Shown here: positions 37,160 through 46,908 of the stretch, piece after piece
Position numbering within the stretch: position 1 is the stretch's first letter
Layout: each line of letters opens with the position of its first letter
Assembly: GCA_029254025.1 (NCBI GenBank)
Contig: JAQWYK010000034.1
Location: forward strand, 1 to 64,000
Direction of reading: 5' to 3'
Source: Crocinitomicaceae bacterium
GTDB taxonomy: Bacteria > Bacteroidota > Bacteroidia > Flavobacteriales_D > Crocinitomicaceae
Length of the DNA stretch: 64,000 bases
Translations under genes and position numbers: made by a program
Notes under the pieces: model-generated
Databases searched by the model: none
What the model saw: only the letters and a program-made list of their open reading frames with translations
Told to the model about the DNA's origin: nothing

Positions 37160-39013
37160 CTACTTTAGAACAGGAAATACTATCCTACTTGTACCAAATA
37201 CTCTATGTTCGGCAGGCTCAAAATTTTCGAGTTCCGCATCAAAGGTGTTTTCAATATATTTTTGCGGGTTCAACTCAAACAATGGAAACATAGAACTTTG
37301 AATTTGAATCATGATTCGATGTCCAGGTAAGAATGTGTGTCTCACCTCCAGCAAAGGTACTTCCACTTCGGTTTTCTTATTCTTCTTAAAAGGCTTGGGA
37401 GCATCAAATCCTTCACGATAACGGCCTCGAATATAGCCCTGTCTGACTAATTTTTGATAACCATTCATTTTTAAACTGGGAGCATCAGTTGGCAATGACT
37501 TCCTATCCATAGGAAGAATATCGATAATTTTAATATAGATATCCGCATCTCCATGATCCGTAGAGAAATCGATAAACGCCTGAATAAGTCCACTAATATC
37601 AACAGTATCCTTCAAAATTGGACTTACGAAAGAAAGAACGTCAGGACGCTTAGAAACAAAACGCTGGTCATCATTCATATAGTGTTTGGGAGCCATCCTG
37701 TAGAAATCATCCTCTTGAATAAATGGTACGGGAGTATTCGGGTCAGAAACAAATGACCGATAACCTTTACTCGGAGTGTCTGATAACACAGCGGTTTCTG
37801 TCAAATACAATGTTATACTATCGCTCGCTTGAGTGAAGCCATTATCCGCATAAGTCTCCCATTGGTGCGTTCCCATGTTAAATACTTTAGCACTGAAATC
37901 TGGTGCTTCACCCTTGTTTTTAAGGTACTTCTCAAAGTAAGGAAACTCAATATCACGTTGAAAATCTTCTGAAATACTATCTCCGTAATAAATATTCCCG
38001 AGACGATACTGTCCATCACGTCGTTTGTTGTGGCCATGAGACCAAGGACCAATAACTAGTTGAGGAGTTAAATCTGGTTTTTTTTTCATCAATTCGCGAT
38101 AGGAATTGAGTATTCCATACAAATTCTGTTCATCATTCCATCCCCCTACGATCATCACCTTACACTTGGCACTGTCTAAATATTGAATCCAACCTCGTTG
38201 CTGTCTAAACTCGTCATAATCTCGATGTTCGCGCAACTCTTTCCAAAAGAAATTCTCCGGGTGAAGTATATCTTCCATGCTTTTAATATTCTTCCGTTTC
38301 AAGAAAAAATCGTAATAATCATCATATAACTCTTTTTCCTTATCTATAAGATATGGTGTTCGGTAGGTAATTGAACGCCAGTCATTGAAGGGACCTGATC
38401 TCGGGTGACCAAACATATCGATGACGGGAAAGTAGTTCAGCGCAAAAATGCCATACCGGCTAAAATCCTCAAAATAAAAGTCCGTTACAGGCGCCATAGG
38501 CATAACAGCCTTCAGAGCTGGATGTCCTGTTGTACTTGCCAGCAAGGCCGTAAATCCAAGATAGGAATTTCCATATTGACCAATATTTCCGTTAAACCCT
38601 TCTAAATTATCTACTAACCATTGATAGGTATCCCAGGAATCAGTCACCTCATCCGTTTTAGTGGTATCCCAAAATGAATACGGCGGCTTTGTATTTTCAA
38701 AATCTCCTTCGCTCATGAATCGTCCACGCATATCTTGGAATACGAAGATATACCCAGAAGAAATTAAGTCCGGATTATGGCTAACAGCCTTCATTAATTG
38801 ATCACCGTATGGTGCAATGCTGTAAGGAGTTCGTTTTATAATTACAGGAAGATCCTCGGTTGCACCAACCGGACGATAGATAGAAGTGAATAAACGCACT
38901 CCGTCACGCATAGTAATATACAACTCTTCTTTCTCATAATCCGCATTCGTAAAAGCCTGAGCACGGACGCCCGGCGCCATCAGTACAAGCGCTATTATCA
39001 CTATTATTTTCAT
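37160..39013 (-). CDS. CocE/NonD family (X-Pro dipeptidyl-peptidase-like) hydrolase
   Basis: Secreted alpha/beta-hydrolase of the S15/CocE type that cleaves esters or X-Pro dipeptides. Start taken at 39013 (MKIIVIIALVLMAPGVRA, a signal peptide), which overlaps the WD40 stop by 4 bases; a longer frame would begin at 39040. Nucleophile serine in GQYGNSYLGF (about 152-161), histidine in GPWSHGHNK, and the C-terminal jelly-roll domain (about 410 onwards). The family has few substrate clues. It is the last gene of the TPR-ComA-WD40-hydrolase operon. Confidence 0.85.
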   Translation of the reverse strand: MKIIVIIALVLMAPGVRAQAFTNADYEKEELYITMRDGVRLFTSIYRPVGATEDLPVIIKRTPYSIAPYGDQLMKAVSHNPDLISSGYIFVFQDMRGRFMSEGDFENTKPPYSFWDTTKTDEVTDSWDTYQWLVDNLEGFNGNIGQYGNSYLGFTALLASTTGHPALKAVMPMAPVTDFYFEDFSRYGIFALNYFPVIDMFGHPRSGPFNDWRSITYRTPYLIDKEKELYDDYYDFFLKRKNIKSMEDILHPENFFWKELREHRDYDEFRQQRGWIQYLDSAKCKVMIVGGWNDEQNLYGILNSYRELMKKKPDLTPQLVIGPWSHGHNKRRDGQYRLGNIYYGDSISEDFQRDIEFPYFEKYLKNKGEAPDFSAKVFNMGTHQWETYADNGFTQASDSITLYLTETAVLSDTPSKGYRSFVSDPNTPVPFIQEDDFYRMAPKHYMNDDQRFVSKRPDVLSFVSPILKDTVDISGLIQAFIDFSTDHGDADIYIKIIDILPMDRKSLPTDAPSLKMNGYQKLVRQGYIRGRYREGFDAPKPFKKNKKTEVEVPLLEVRHTFLPGHRIMIQIQSSMFPLFELNPQKYIENTFDAELENFEPAEHRVFGTSRIVFPVLK

Positions 39014-39915
39014 CCTTGTTCTTTTTCGTTTATTTCCCAAACAATTAGTTGTCTATCATCTCCAACAGAGACAAACCTACTCTCATTTAATTTAGCCAAT
39101 CGATTCACCACGTGGGAGTGTCCTCCATCTCTTTTTTCCAACCGCTTCAGCACCGTTAGTGTATCAGCACTCCATAGTTTAATTGTTTTATCAAAACTTG
39201 CTGAAACCAGAATTTGGCCATCTTGAAGTAAAAGAAAGTCATAAACCGCAAAATTATGAGCAGGTACACTTTTTAGGAGTAATTCGGATTTCCAGTCCCA
39301 CAGTCTAATGTGCGCATCTTTAGCCCCAGAATACAATTGGTCACCACTGAATATCGCGCAATTCGCACCATCTTTGTGACCTCTTAATGTTGCGACTTCA
39401 TTAAAAAACCGTGTTTCTAAAATACGGACATTTCCATCTTGACAACTTAGTGCTACATGTGAACCATCCTCATTGACTGAAATTGTTCTGATCTTACCAC
39501 AATTGAATGGAAGTGTTAATTTTAAATCAAATGTATCTCCGTTCCAAACACAAAAGTATCCATCAGCATCACCTGAGTAAAACTCATTGTTTTCAGCGCA
39601 ATATGTTATTGAAAAAACGGCCGATTGATGTTGTGACAATAAGCGAACTTCTTGTTTTAGAGATAAATCTATAACATGAATGCCACCACGTGAATTACCC
39701 ACAGCGAGAAGATTTTTAGCAGAATTTAGCGCTATTCGGTAACCGGAAAAGTCAAGTTTGGCAGCAAATTTATCTTGAACTCCTTCATTGAGTTTCCATT
39801 TCACGACGTACTTATCAGCCGCAGTCGTAAAGCAAGAATTCTCATCTGTTAAAACAACATCGTAAATAGACCCAGCGTGTCCAGAAATTGATTTAATTGC
39901 AGATACGTTCAGCAT
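39010..39915 (-). CDS. WD40 repeat protein
   Basis: A 301-residue cytoplasmic protein without signal peptide made of seven WD40-like repeats (SGHAGSIYDVVLTDEN, SQHQSAVFSITYCAEN, RGHKDGANCAIFSG, SFDKTIKLWS, DDRQLIVWEI). It probably forms one beta-propeller used for protein interaction. It overlaps ComA by one base and the hydrolase by four. It has no catalytic motif. Confidence 0.85.
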   Translation of the reverse strand: MLNVSAIKSISGHAGSIYDVVLTDENSCFTTAADKYVVKWKLNEGVQDKFAAKLDFSGYRIALNSAKNLLAVGNSRGGIHVIDLSLKQEVRLLSQHQSAVFSITYCAENNEFYSGDADGYFCVWNGDTFDLKLTLPFNCGKIRTISVNEDGSHVALSCQDGNVRILETRFFNEVATLRGHKDGANCAIFSGDQLYSGAKDAHIRLWDWKSELLLKSVPAHNFAVYDFLLLQDGQILVSASFDKTIKLWSADTLTVLKRLEKRDGGHSHVVNRLAKLNESRFVSVGDDRQLIVWEINEKEQG

Positions 39916-40739
39916 TATTCATCCTCATCTTGAACTTGCTTCAGACGCTCTTCATAATCCGCAGGCAAATTTTCAAAGAATGTATCCCCTCGCAGTCCAA
40001 GTCGCAAACATTCCAATGGAATCATTTCATTGGGTGCAATATTTCCTAGGTTTACGTTGGCACCAAACAACTTAATAAACCATACTTGCTGGTTTTTTTG
40101 AGGGGCCTCCCAGAGGATATCCTCTGGTTTTACTTTCGCAATAATCTTATTGATAAGGTATGTATGCGCCGTTCCATTTGGTCGGAAGACCCCAACATTT
40201 CCACTTTCTCTGCCCTCCGCGATTACTTTCCACGAACCAGCTTCCAACTCCGTACTCATCATTTTAATCCATTTTGCAGGAGAAATGATAATTCCAGAAT
40301 CCTTCGATCCTACTTCCGAAAGGACTGTTCTGTCTTTCGCCATGCGGGCAATTAACTCACACTTTTCATCATGGGGAATAATTACAGATCCGTCAGAAAT
40401 CTCGGCTAAATCCATGTTGTACTTATCCAACAGCCTCAAGTAGTCTTCGAACATTCCGCGTGCATAAAACGCCTCAAATAAAGTACCTCCAAAGTATGGA
40501 CGAATATCGTTTTCACGATACAGCTTCAATTTGGCTTCCAGATCCTTTGAGACGAATGCTGTTCCAAAACCAAACTTGGCAACATCTGTAAGGTGGCCTG
40601 ATGCCTCTATAAAGTTCTCTACTTCACGCAGGCTAAGCCCTTTGTCCATCATCATAGTGAGTCCACTGTTACGTGGCTTCGCAGTTCTCTCTGGAATAAA
40701 TGGTAGTTCGAAATTCCTCATGGTCCTATTCTTCTTCAA
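39915..40739 (-). CDS. comA: Phosphosulfolactate synthase (ComA family)
   Basis: Adds sulfite to phosphoenolpyruvate to give phosphosulfolactate, the first step to coenzyme M in archaea and a likely route to sulfonates in bacteria. A 274-residue TIM barrel with GLTMMMDKGLS (about 26-36), AKFGFGTAFVS (about 54-64), IRPYFGGTLFEAFY (about 77-90) and the C-terminal RLGLRGDTFF. The ATG at 40739 overlaps the TPR gene; an ATG at 40721 (MRNFELPF) may be preferred since it begins the conserved part. Located between TPR and WD40 genes. Confidence 0.9.
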   Translation of the reverse strand: MKKNRTMRNFELPFIPERTAKPRNSGLTMMMDKGLSLREVENFIEASGHLTDVAKFGFGTAFVSKDLEAKLKLYRENDIRPYFGGTLFEAFYARGMFEDYLRLLDKYNMDLAEISDGSVIIPHDEKCELIARMAKDRTVLSEVGSKDSGIIISPAKWIKMMSTELEAGSWKVIAEGRESGNVGVFRPNGTAHTYLINKIIAKVKPEDILWEAPQKNQQVWFIKLFGANVNLGNIAPNEMIPLECLRLGLRGDTFFENLPADYEERLKQVQDEDE

Positions 40740-42132
40740 TGCGTGACGTAAATTCGTCGTATTCTTTTAAGTCTTCAAAGTGCAAAAATAAACTTTTTGC
40801 AAGACTCAAACTAGTAATCATCAATTCATCTAACAACTCCAATGCTTCTGTCCGCTTATTCATAGTCCAAAACTCGTTAACCAAAAATAAATTTGTCGCG
40901 TCACTTTTGTTAATAATTTCATTCTGTTCAATCACCTCAAACAGTTCTTCGTTAAATTCTTTACTGAAAAATGATAAGTAGTCGATGATCAAGTCATCAT
41001 CGCTAGCATTGGCTAATAATTCAATCGCTCTTTCATAAGCTATGCGAGCTTCACTAGTTTCGCCATGCTTTTCCAAAATACCTGCTAAGACATGATGGTA
41101 ACCATATATTGTATTATCCAAATCAATAGCCATTCGGACTGCACTCAAGGCACTTGGGTAGTCTCCCATTGCCTCAAAAACAACACCTTTCCCTAACCAA
41201 GCATCTGAAAAGCTCGGCATCAGCACCAAACACTTTTCGTAATAATGAATGGCCTCGTCGCAGCGCTCCAGCTCTTCATAACATTCTCCAAGAGAGCAAA
41301 ATGTAAGTGCATCATCTCCATCAATACCGATGCATTTTTGATAAAATTCAATCGCTTTATTATACTCTTCAAGTTCAACATACGTATTCGCTGTATTGTA
41401 ATACGCAGGAACAAAATCATCGTTAATTACTATACAGTAATCGTAAGCCTGAAGCGCTTTGTCAAATTTTTTCAGTTTAACGTAGGCATTGCCTAAATTA
41501 TACCATGCTGTGTATGAATAAGGGTCTTCATCTAGAAACTTTAAAAAACAATCGATGGACTTTTCATAATCCTTTACTTGATCGTAACAATAGGCTAATT
41601 CGTAAACTATCGATTCATTCAGAGGCTGCTCTGACATAGCTTTTTCCAAAATTTTGACAGCACTCACATAATCCTTAGAACTCTCAAACTCCATGGCAAT
41701 ATCGATGTAAATATCGGCACGCTCCTCTTCCTCCGCTAAGTCTAGTGCCTTTGTAAAATACTTTATTGCAGACTCACTGTCTCTTAGTTGACTAAAGCTT
41801 GAGGCCAATGTAAGGTAAAGATCCAAACTTGGAGTATCCATTTTTTCCAAATGACTCAGCATCTTTAAGGACTCCTTGATGTCCCCCATCAAAGACATTG
41901 CTTGGGCCTGACGAAGATAAAATAAGTTATTAAAAGGAAAATGTTCACGTGCCATCTCTGCAGCCCATTTTGCCTTTTTAAATTGATTAGTCACCAATAA
42001 ATGGTCGATTAATGCTTCAATCCTATCCGCATCAAAATACCCGTAGTCATTCTTTTCATACATTGTATTGAAGAGAACCAAGTCATCATTGACATCACCA
42101 CCATATATTTCCTCGTCTTCGTCATCGAACAT
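40726..42132 (-). CDS. TPR repeat protein
   Basis: Cytoplasmic helical protein of about 468 residues built from at least ten tetratricopeptide repeats (AWYNLGNAYVKLKKFDKALQ, AYYNTANTYVELEEYNKAIE, and so on). The start is taken at 42132 (MFDDEDEEIYGGD), since the upstream 19 residues in the same frame look non-coding and the -7 box TAAATTTG lies only 5 bases before it. It is the first gene of a four-gene operon. TPRs mediate protein contacts; partner unknown. Acidic N-terminus. Confidence 0.88.
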   Translation of the reverse strand: MFDDEDEEIYGGDVNDDLVLFNTMYEKNDYGYFDADRIEALIDHLLVTNQFKKAKWAAEMAREHFPFNNLFYLRQAQAMSLMGDIKESLKMLSHLEKMDTPSLDLYLTLASSFSQLRDSESAIKYFTKALDLAEEEERADIYIDIAMEFESSKDYVSAVKILEKAMSEQPLNESIVYELAYCYDQVKDYEKSIDCFLKFLDEDPYSYTAWYNLGNAYVKLKKFDKALQAYDYCIVINDDFVPAYYNTANTYVELEEYNKAIEFYQKCIGIDGDDALTFCSLGECYEELERCDEAIHYYEKCLVLMPSFSDAWLGKGVVFEAMGDYPSALSAVRMAIDLDNTIYGYHHVLAGILEKHGETSEARIAYERAIELLANASDDDLIIDYLSFFSKEFNEELFEVIEQNEIINKSDATNLFLVNEFWTMNKRTEALELLDELMITSLSLAKSLFLHFEDLKEYDEFTSRIEEE

Positions 42133-42137
42133 GGCTA

Positions 42138-42145
42138 CAAATTTA
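42138..42145 (-). promoter_or_regulatory. -7 box of TPR-ComA-WD40-hydrolase operon
   Basis: TAAATTTG on the minus strand, ending 5 bases before ATG 42132. The expected start of transcription falls at or next to the ATG, so the message may be leaderless. Confidence 0.5.
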
Positions 42146-42213
42146 CAAATAAAAATACGAAGATTTCGGATAATTACTCCAAAACACAATTACTTTTTCA
42201 ACAATTTATTGCA

Positions 42214-42245
42214 CAAAAAAAGGAGGTCGTTTGACCTCCTTTTTT
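42214..42245 (-). terminator. Terminator of the subtilisin-like protease gene
   Basis: Eight-base stem AGGAGGTC/GACCTCCT with a four-base loop, flanked by A and T runs, so it can work in both directions. Confidence 0.8.
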
Positions 42246-42260
42246 CAAATACATTCAGGA

Positions 42261-45200
42261 TTATCTTATAAACTTAAGCGTTTGGGTCTGACTAGCCGTT
42301 GATAAAACAACCATATACATACCCGGAGCCAATTGTTTTAAATCAATCTCATTCATTTGTCCAAAAAGATCATTTTGACTGTGAACAAGTTGACCTGCAA
42401 GAGATGTAATGTAAAGACTACCCTTTGATTGCACTCCAGATAAATCTATGTTCAATACGGCATCATTTATATCGTAGAACATAGGTACATTTGACGCTTC
42501 ATTCTCCGTCAAATTAGCGGTACAAATTGCCGTTGATAAAACAACTATTTGCTGGGAGTTGTTATCCGTTTGACCACAGCTGTTTTCAATGGATAAATCG
42601 ACTGTATAAACACCTGCCGTAGGGTATTCAACCTCAACAATTGCTCCTGACGCAGTTGAAGGAGATGCTCCATTTAATCCCCAAGTAAACACAGACCCTC
42701 CATCGGAAATCGCTCCATTGAATGAAACTAAATCCCCTTCGCAAAGTGTGTCAGAACTCATTAAAAACTCAGCAATAGGAGCGCTATTATCCACTACTAA
42801 AGTGTAGTATGTATCAGAGGAACATCCCCCTGCAGTTCCGGTCACAGTATATGTGGTATTTACTGCTGGCGTAGCCGTTGGATTGGGACACGTGGTACAA
42901 GAAAGAGAAGCTCCAGGATTCCAAGAATAACTGGTAGCTCCAGATGCTGTCAATACAGCCGAACCTCCTGGACAAATGGAATCGGAAACCACTGAAGAAG
43001 TTAACGTTACAGTTGGAGTTGGGTTTACAATTACTTGAATACTATCAATATGATAATAACCACAGTAATTTTCAGCTAACATATAGGCCCAATGGATACC
43101 ATCGTTGTTCATAATGACATTTGGAGCGCTTCCTGATGGGTATGGTGTACTTGTACCATTTATGGCCCATTCCCAGTTAACTGTATTTGGTGAAGAAGTT
43201 CCGTCAAAAGTAATAAACCCTCCTTGACATACCGTTCCAGGCGTTGGATTTATAATTGCTGTTGGAGGAGCACTTGTTATTCTTGGATATACATGCATAG
43301 CTAATTCTATCGTACCGATATCTGAAACTTGCTGCCAACCTGTTGTCGGTATTCCTAATGGATTATCAGCTGGATTTACAAACACCCACACCGAATTCGG
43401 CCGCGTTGCGTCCGCTGTCAAATTCCCCGATGCGGCACACGTGATTGTATCTCCCCCACCTACTCTATACGCATATTCATAACCTACAAAAAAGTTAGCT
43501 CCGGCAACTGCTACGGGTAAATCAAAGTCAACAACTGTTGGAAAAAAACCAGTTGGTGTAATATTATCCGCGATTTCACTAATACGAATCGTTTCTGAAT
43601 ACAGTTCAGCACCAGGGTTTCCCGCAGCATCATCCCAAACTTTAATTGCAATGGTTGTATTTGGATCAACAAAAGCTGCCTCTAGAAAGAAAAAGTCTGC
43701 TCCCATAATGGTTGTTGGTCCAACCGCAGTAAACCTTTCTGCAACTCTATTGTAGCGTGTATAATTGTGACCCATTATATATCCATTAGGGGCTCCCCAC
43801 GTCCAAACATTGTTAGGGTCTGCCGGCAATGTATTAGAAATTTCATCACAACCAGTAAGGGCATTCACCGTGACATAGGCCGTTTTCGTTTCTGTATCTG
43901 TTCCATTTGCATTGGTTACCGTTAATGAAACAGCATAGGTGCCAGCCGTGTTATACGTAATTGGACCTGGTGTTTGACCGTTAAACGTAGCCGGTGTTCC
44001 ACCTGTAAACGTCCATGTCCAAGAAGTAGGATTATAGATAGAAAGATCGGTAAATGTAACTGTTTGCCCTTCAAGAATATTAACAGAACTTGCGATAAAA
44101 TCAGCTTGAGGTGCCCAATTCAATGTTGCTGAAACACAATTCATTGCTTGAAAAGCGTTAATTCTTCCAGCACCCAACTCTCCAACATACGATGGGTTTG
44201 CCGATTCAATATCATCAGCTGTAGATAATATACATGTTTTTACATCTTCAGGAGACAAACTAGGGTTAAGAGAAAGCATGAGACCCGCTAACCCAGCCAC
44301 CATAGGACTCGCCATAGATGTTCCTTGTTTGATTTGATAACCACCGCCAGGAACAGTTGAGTATATAGCGCTTCCTGGTGCAGAGACATCAATCCAAGCA
44401 CCATAATTTGAAAATGAAGATTTACTATCTCCAAACGTAGTGGATGCCACTGCGATCACCTCTGGGTAACCAGCAGGATAGAAAACAGACGAAACGTTAT
44501 CATTACCTGCTGCTGCCACCAAAACGATTCCTTGATTGGAGGCATACGTAATGATATTTTGACCAGTCGTTGATGATCCGCCTCCACCCCAAGACATATT
44601 GATGACATCAGCACCAGCTGCAACGGAATAAAGCACTCCTTCATATCCGTGGGTCACGAAACTAGCAGAATTCGTCGATTTCACCGGTAAGAGGGTCAAA
44701 TTGTGACCAATTGACGCTACTCCAACGCCATTATTTGTGGCAGCACCGGAAATTCCAGCAACATGAGTACCGTGATCATAACTTGATACAGGTGCATCTG
44801 GATTCGGGTTATTGTCGTTATTCGCCACGTCAAACCCATTCACATCGTCAACATAACCGTTGTTATCGTCATCAATTCCATTTCCAGGAATCTCACCAGT
44901 ATTTGTCCAAATCACAGGTGCTAAATCCGGGTGTGTAATCTCAACGGCGTCGTCCACAATGGCAACCTTTACATCCGCATTACCCAGAGACACATCCCAT
45001 GCTGTGGTAGCATTCACTTGAAAAAGATTCCATTGAGTTGAACTGTTATAACTAGGATCATTCGGAGTAATTGTTTTTTTCAATAGAGGAATTCGCTCAG
45101 CATAGACCACTTGGGGATGACGACTCAACGCAGCAATCAAATCATCTACGGCATAGATATCTTCAATTTCAATTCTAAGAATATTCTTTAATTTCTCATC

Positions 45201-45452
45201 ACGAATATAATGAAACGGCTTTTTGAGTGCCTTAATCTTATGTCCACTAATCAATTCCTTGAAAGGTAACTCACTCGGCAAAACAAAAGCTCCATCCCTT
45301 ACCGAACCATTTAAGCTAGCAGAAGGATAATTTAAGGCGGTTGACTTAAGATTTACCCAAATTGCACCATCTAGATAGTCCGGATGGACGGCTTGTCCTA
45401 TCGCTATGTAGGATAAAACTAAAGCGCAAATAGAAAGTATTCGTTTTTTCAT
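42261..45452 (-). CDS. Subtilisin-like S8 protease with PKD domains and T9SS sorting domain
   Basis: Exported protease of 1063 residues. Signal peptide (1-19, ending AIGQ), an inhibitor-like prodomain (about 20-130), then the S8 catalytic domain with D167 (AIVDDAVEITHPDL), H227 (DHGTHVAGI) and S379 (GTSMASPMVAGL). PKD domains follow (about 450-530: VNILEGQTVTFTDLS, AGTYAVSLTVTNANG) and further Ig-like parts. The last about 80 residues are a type A sorting domain for T9SS export. It acts outside the cell on proteins and would feed the peptidases encoded elsewhere here. Single gene. Confidence 0.92.
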   Translation of the reverse strand: MKKRILSICALVLSYIAIGQAVHPDYLDGAIWVNLKSTALNYPSASLNGSVRDGAFVLPSELPFKELISGHKIKALKKPFHYIRDEKLKNILRIEIEDIYAVDDLIAALSRHPQVVYAERIPLLKKTITPNDPSYNSSTQWNLFQVNATTAWDVSLGNADVKVAIVDDAVEITHPDLAPVIWTNTGEIPGNGIDDDNNGYVDDVNGFDVANNDNNPNPDAPVSSYDHGTHVAGISGAATNNGVGVASIGHNLTLLPVKSTNSASFVTHGYEGVLYSVAAGADVINMSWGGGGSSTTGQNIITYASNQGIVLVAAAGNDNVSSVFYPAGYPEVIAVASTTFGDSKSSFSNYGAWIDVSAPGSAIYSTVPGGGYQIKQGTSMASPMVAGLAGLMLSLNPSLSPEDVKTCILSTADDIESANPSYVGELGAGRINAFQAMNCVSATLNWAPQADFIASSVNILEGQTVTFTDLSIYNPTSWTWTFTGGTPATFNGQTPGPITYNTAGTYAVSLTVTNANGTDTETKTAYVTVNALTGCDEISNTLPADPNNVWTWGAPNGYIMGHNYTRYNRVAERFTAVGPTTIMGADFFFLEAAFVDPNTTIAIKVWDDAAGNPGAELYSETIRISEIADNITPTGFFPTVVDFDLPVAVAGANFFVGYEYAYRVGGGDTITCAASGNLTADATRPNSVWVFVNPADNPLGIPTTGWQQVSDIGTIELAMHVYPRITSAPPTAIINPTPGTVCQGGFITFDGTSSPNTVNWEWAINGTSTPYPSGSAPNVIMNNDGIHWAYMLAENYCGYYHIDSIQVIVNPTPTVTLTSSVVSDSICPGGSAVLTASGATSYSWNPGASLSCTTCPNPTATPAVNTTYTVTGTAGGCSSDTYYTLVVDNSAPIAEFLMSSDTLCEGDLVSFNGAISDGGSVFTWGLNGASPSTASGAIVEVEYPTAGVYTVDLSIENSCGQTDNNSQQIVVLSTAICTANLTENEASNVPMFYDINDAVLNIDLSGVQSKGSLYITSLAGQLVHSQNDLFGQMNEIDLKQLAPGMYMVVLSTASQTQTLKFIR

Positions 45453-45714
45453 AGTATTAATGGTTTAGACGAGCAAGTTCTTGCTATTTATTGAAATAAA
45501 CAAGGAAATGACTTTAAAAAAAAGGAAAAATTAAAGCGGCCTTCAAGTCCCACAGAACTACTTTAACCTTCTCAATATCAATCTCCAACACCAATAACAA
45601 GATAAACCTGTGCATCCTATTGATGATCATTCCACCTCTTTCTCACAAAAAACATTATTAAGGGTTCTTTACGTGAATATGGACTTACGATGAGGCTTTC
45701 TTAGAGGAATGGCC
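45453..45714. other. Intergenic stretch without a recognised gene
   Basis: Between the S8 protease start and the tRNA-Asn terminator I found no frame with protein character and no RNA motif; it probably carries the protease promoter, but no exact TAnnTTTG box was found at a useful position. Confidence 0.4.
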
Positions 45715-45754
45715 AAAAAAAAAGAGCGAGATGATTGATCTATCTCGCTCTTTT
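45715..45754 (-). terminator. Terminator of tRNA-Asn
   Basis: Eleven-base stem AAAGAGCGAGA/TCTCGCTCTTT with an 11-base loop and a long T run on the minus strand. Confidence 0.8.
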
Positions 45755-45762
45755 ATTTCAAG

Positions 45763-45836
45763 CTCCCCCTCTTGGGCTCGAACCAAGGACCCTCTGATTA
45801 ACAGTCAGATGCTCTAACCAACTGAGCTAAGGAGGA
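45763..45836 (-). tRNA. tRNA-Asn (GTT)
   Basis: Minus-strand cloverleaf: acceptor TCCTCCT pairs with AGGGGGA, D-arm GCTCAGTTGGTTAGAGC, anticodon loop CTGTTAA with anticodon GTT, T-arm CTTGGTTCGAGCCCAAG. 74 bases; CCA not encoded. Confidence 0.95.
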
Positions 45837-45875
45837 GTGTTGACTTCAACAATCACTAAATTTCTTTAGCGAATG

Positions 45876-45905
45876 CAAATATAATTATTTAATAAATCAC
45901 TGCAA
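45876..45905 (-). promoter_or_regulatory. Promoter of tRNA-Asn
   Basis: On the minus strand TTG (45903-45905) is followed after 19 bases by TATATTTG (45876-45883), a full Bacteroidota TTG/TAnnTTTG promoter, about 40 bases upstream of the tRNA. The same -7 octamer precedes tRNA-His. Confidence 0.65.
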
Positions 45906-45969
45906 GAAAAAAATAAAAAAAGTAAGAAACATTTTTATTGATCTTTCCTACCTCTTAAAAATCAAAGAA

Positions 45970-46811
45970 TTAATCCAGCTCAATTTTGGAAGTCAATACG
46001 GGGACACCAGATTTTATTGACAAGTTTTCCGTAATTGAACAGTTCAGCAACCTCGCTAGTCCTCGTCTTCCATGCCTTTCGGTTGCAACAAGATCCGCGT
46101 GAATAAGTTCCGCAAACTCGTTAATGCCTTCTTGAACATTTTCAGCATTGAAAACATGACATTCGTAATTCTCAATCCCCTGATATTTGGCAAATTCGTC
46201 CATAATTTCTAACAAGGGCTTCGAAAAATAAAAATCATCCCGCGTTACAATCCGAACCAAGTGAAGCTTCGCAGAAAGCGACTCAACAATAGTTCTAATC
46301 TTAGTAAATGCCTCAGGGATTCCTAAATCAAAGTCAGCCGAAAAAACAATGTTTTTCACATCAGAAATAGACACTTTCCCTCTACCAGTAAGGACAGGTA
46401 TCTTCGATCTTCTCACCATTTTATCCGTATTACTTCCAATAAAAAATTGATTAATCATTCCCGAAGTACCGTGAGTCCCCACGACAATTAACTCTACGCC
46501 GATCTCACTCCCATATTCCTATGCTGCAGTAAAAATATCATCAAATTTCACTATTTCATACACAGTTAATCCCTTCAAGAATTCTTGACTCTTTAGAGCC
46601 ACAAATTTTTCCTTAATAAAATTCAGGATAAACAAACCCTCTGTTAAATTTTGTGTATTCTGAAATGGAAGGATTCCCACTTCATGAGAATGTATATTTA
46701 CTACGTGTAATAAATGAAATCCGCATCGCTTTTTCTTGCGATATTGGCAGCACACTTAACAGCATTCATTGAGAACAAAGAGAAATCAGCTAGGACCAAA
46801 ATATGCTTCAT
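45970..46811 (-). pseudogene. Universal stress protein (tandem UspA), broken
   Basis: Encoded as MKHILVLADFSLFSMNAVKC from ATG 46811, about 32 residues in, then a frameshift near 46715 where the sequence moves to another frame (HLLHVVNIHSHEVG). That frame meets an in-frame TAG at 46519-46521 (after DDIFTAA), then continues as EYGSEIGVELIVVGTHGTSGM to the end at 45970. Joined, it gives about 280 residues, the length of a two-domain UspA; the second-domain nucleotide motif variant is GRRGLARLL. Two independent lesions suggest decay, although sequence errors cannot be excluded. Confidence 0.8.
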
Positions 46812-46856
46812 AATTTACTTTTTTCGTATACGTACCCTACACGGTACACGTAAAAA

Positions 46857-46870
46857 ATGATATACATCAT
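46857..46870. promoter_or_regulatory. Possible CRP/FNR-family site upstream of uspA
   Basis: ATGATATACATCAT: TGAT and ATCA arms with a four-base spacer, near the FNR consensus TTGATnnnnATCAA. It is 46 bases upstream of the broken universal-stress gene. A second inverted repeat, GTACCC..GGTAC, lies at 46831-46848. Universal stress genes are often under such control. Confidence 0.35.
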
Positions 46871-46908
46871 ATTTCGCGGATTAAGTGCTTTTCCTGATTC
46901 CTCTTAAT

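Noticed and set aside
42261-45452. Small plus- and minus-strand frames inside the S8 protease gene
   Set aside because: They are antisense or frame shadows of a long intact coding sequence.
46831-46848. GTACCC..GGTAC palindrome as an operator
   Set aside because: Short, imperfect, and not matched to a known regulator; recorded only as context of the FNR-like site.
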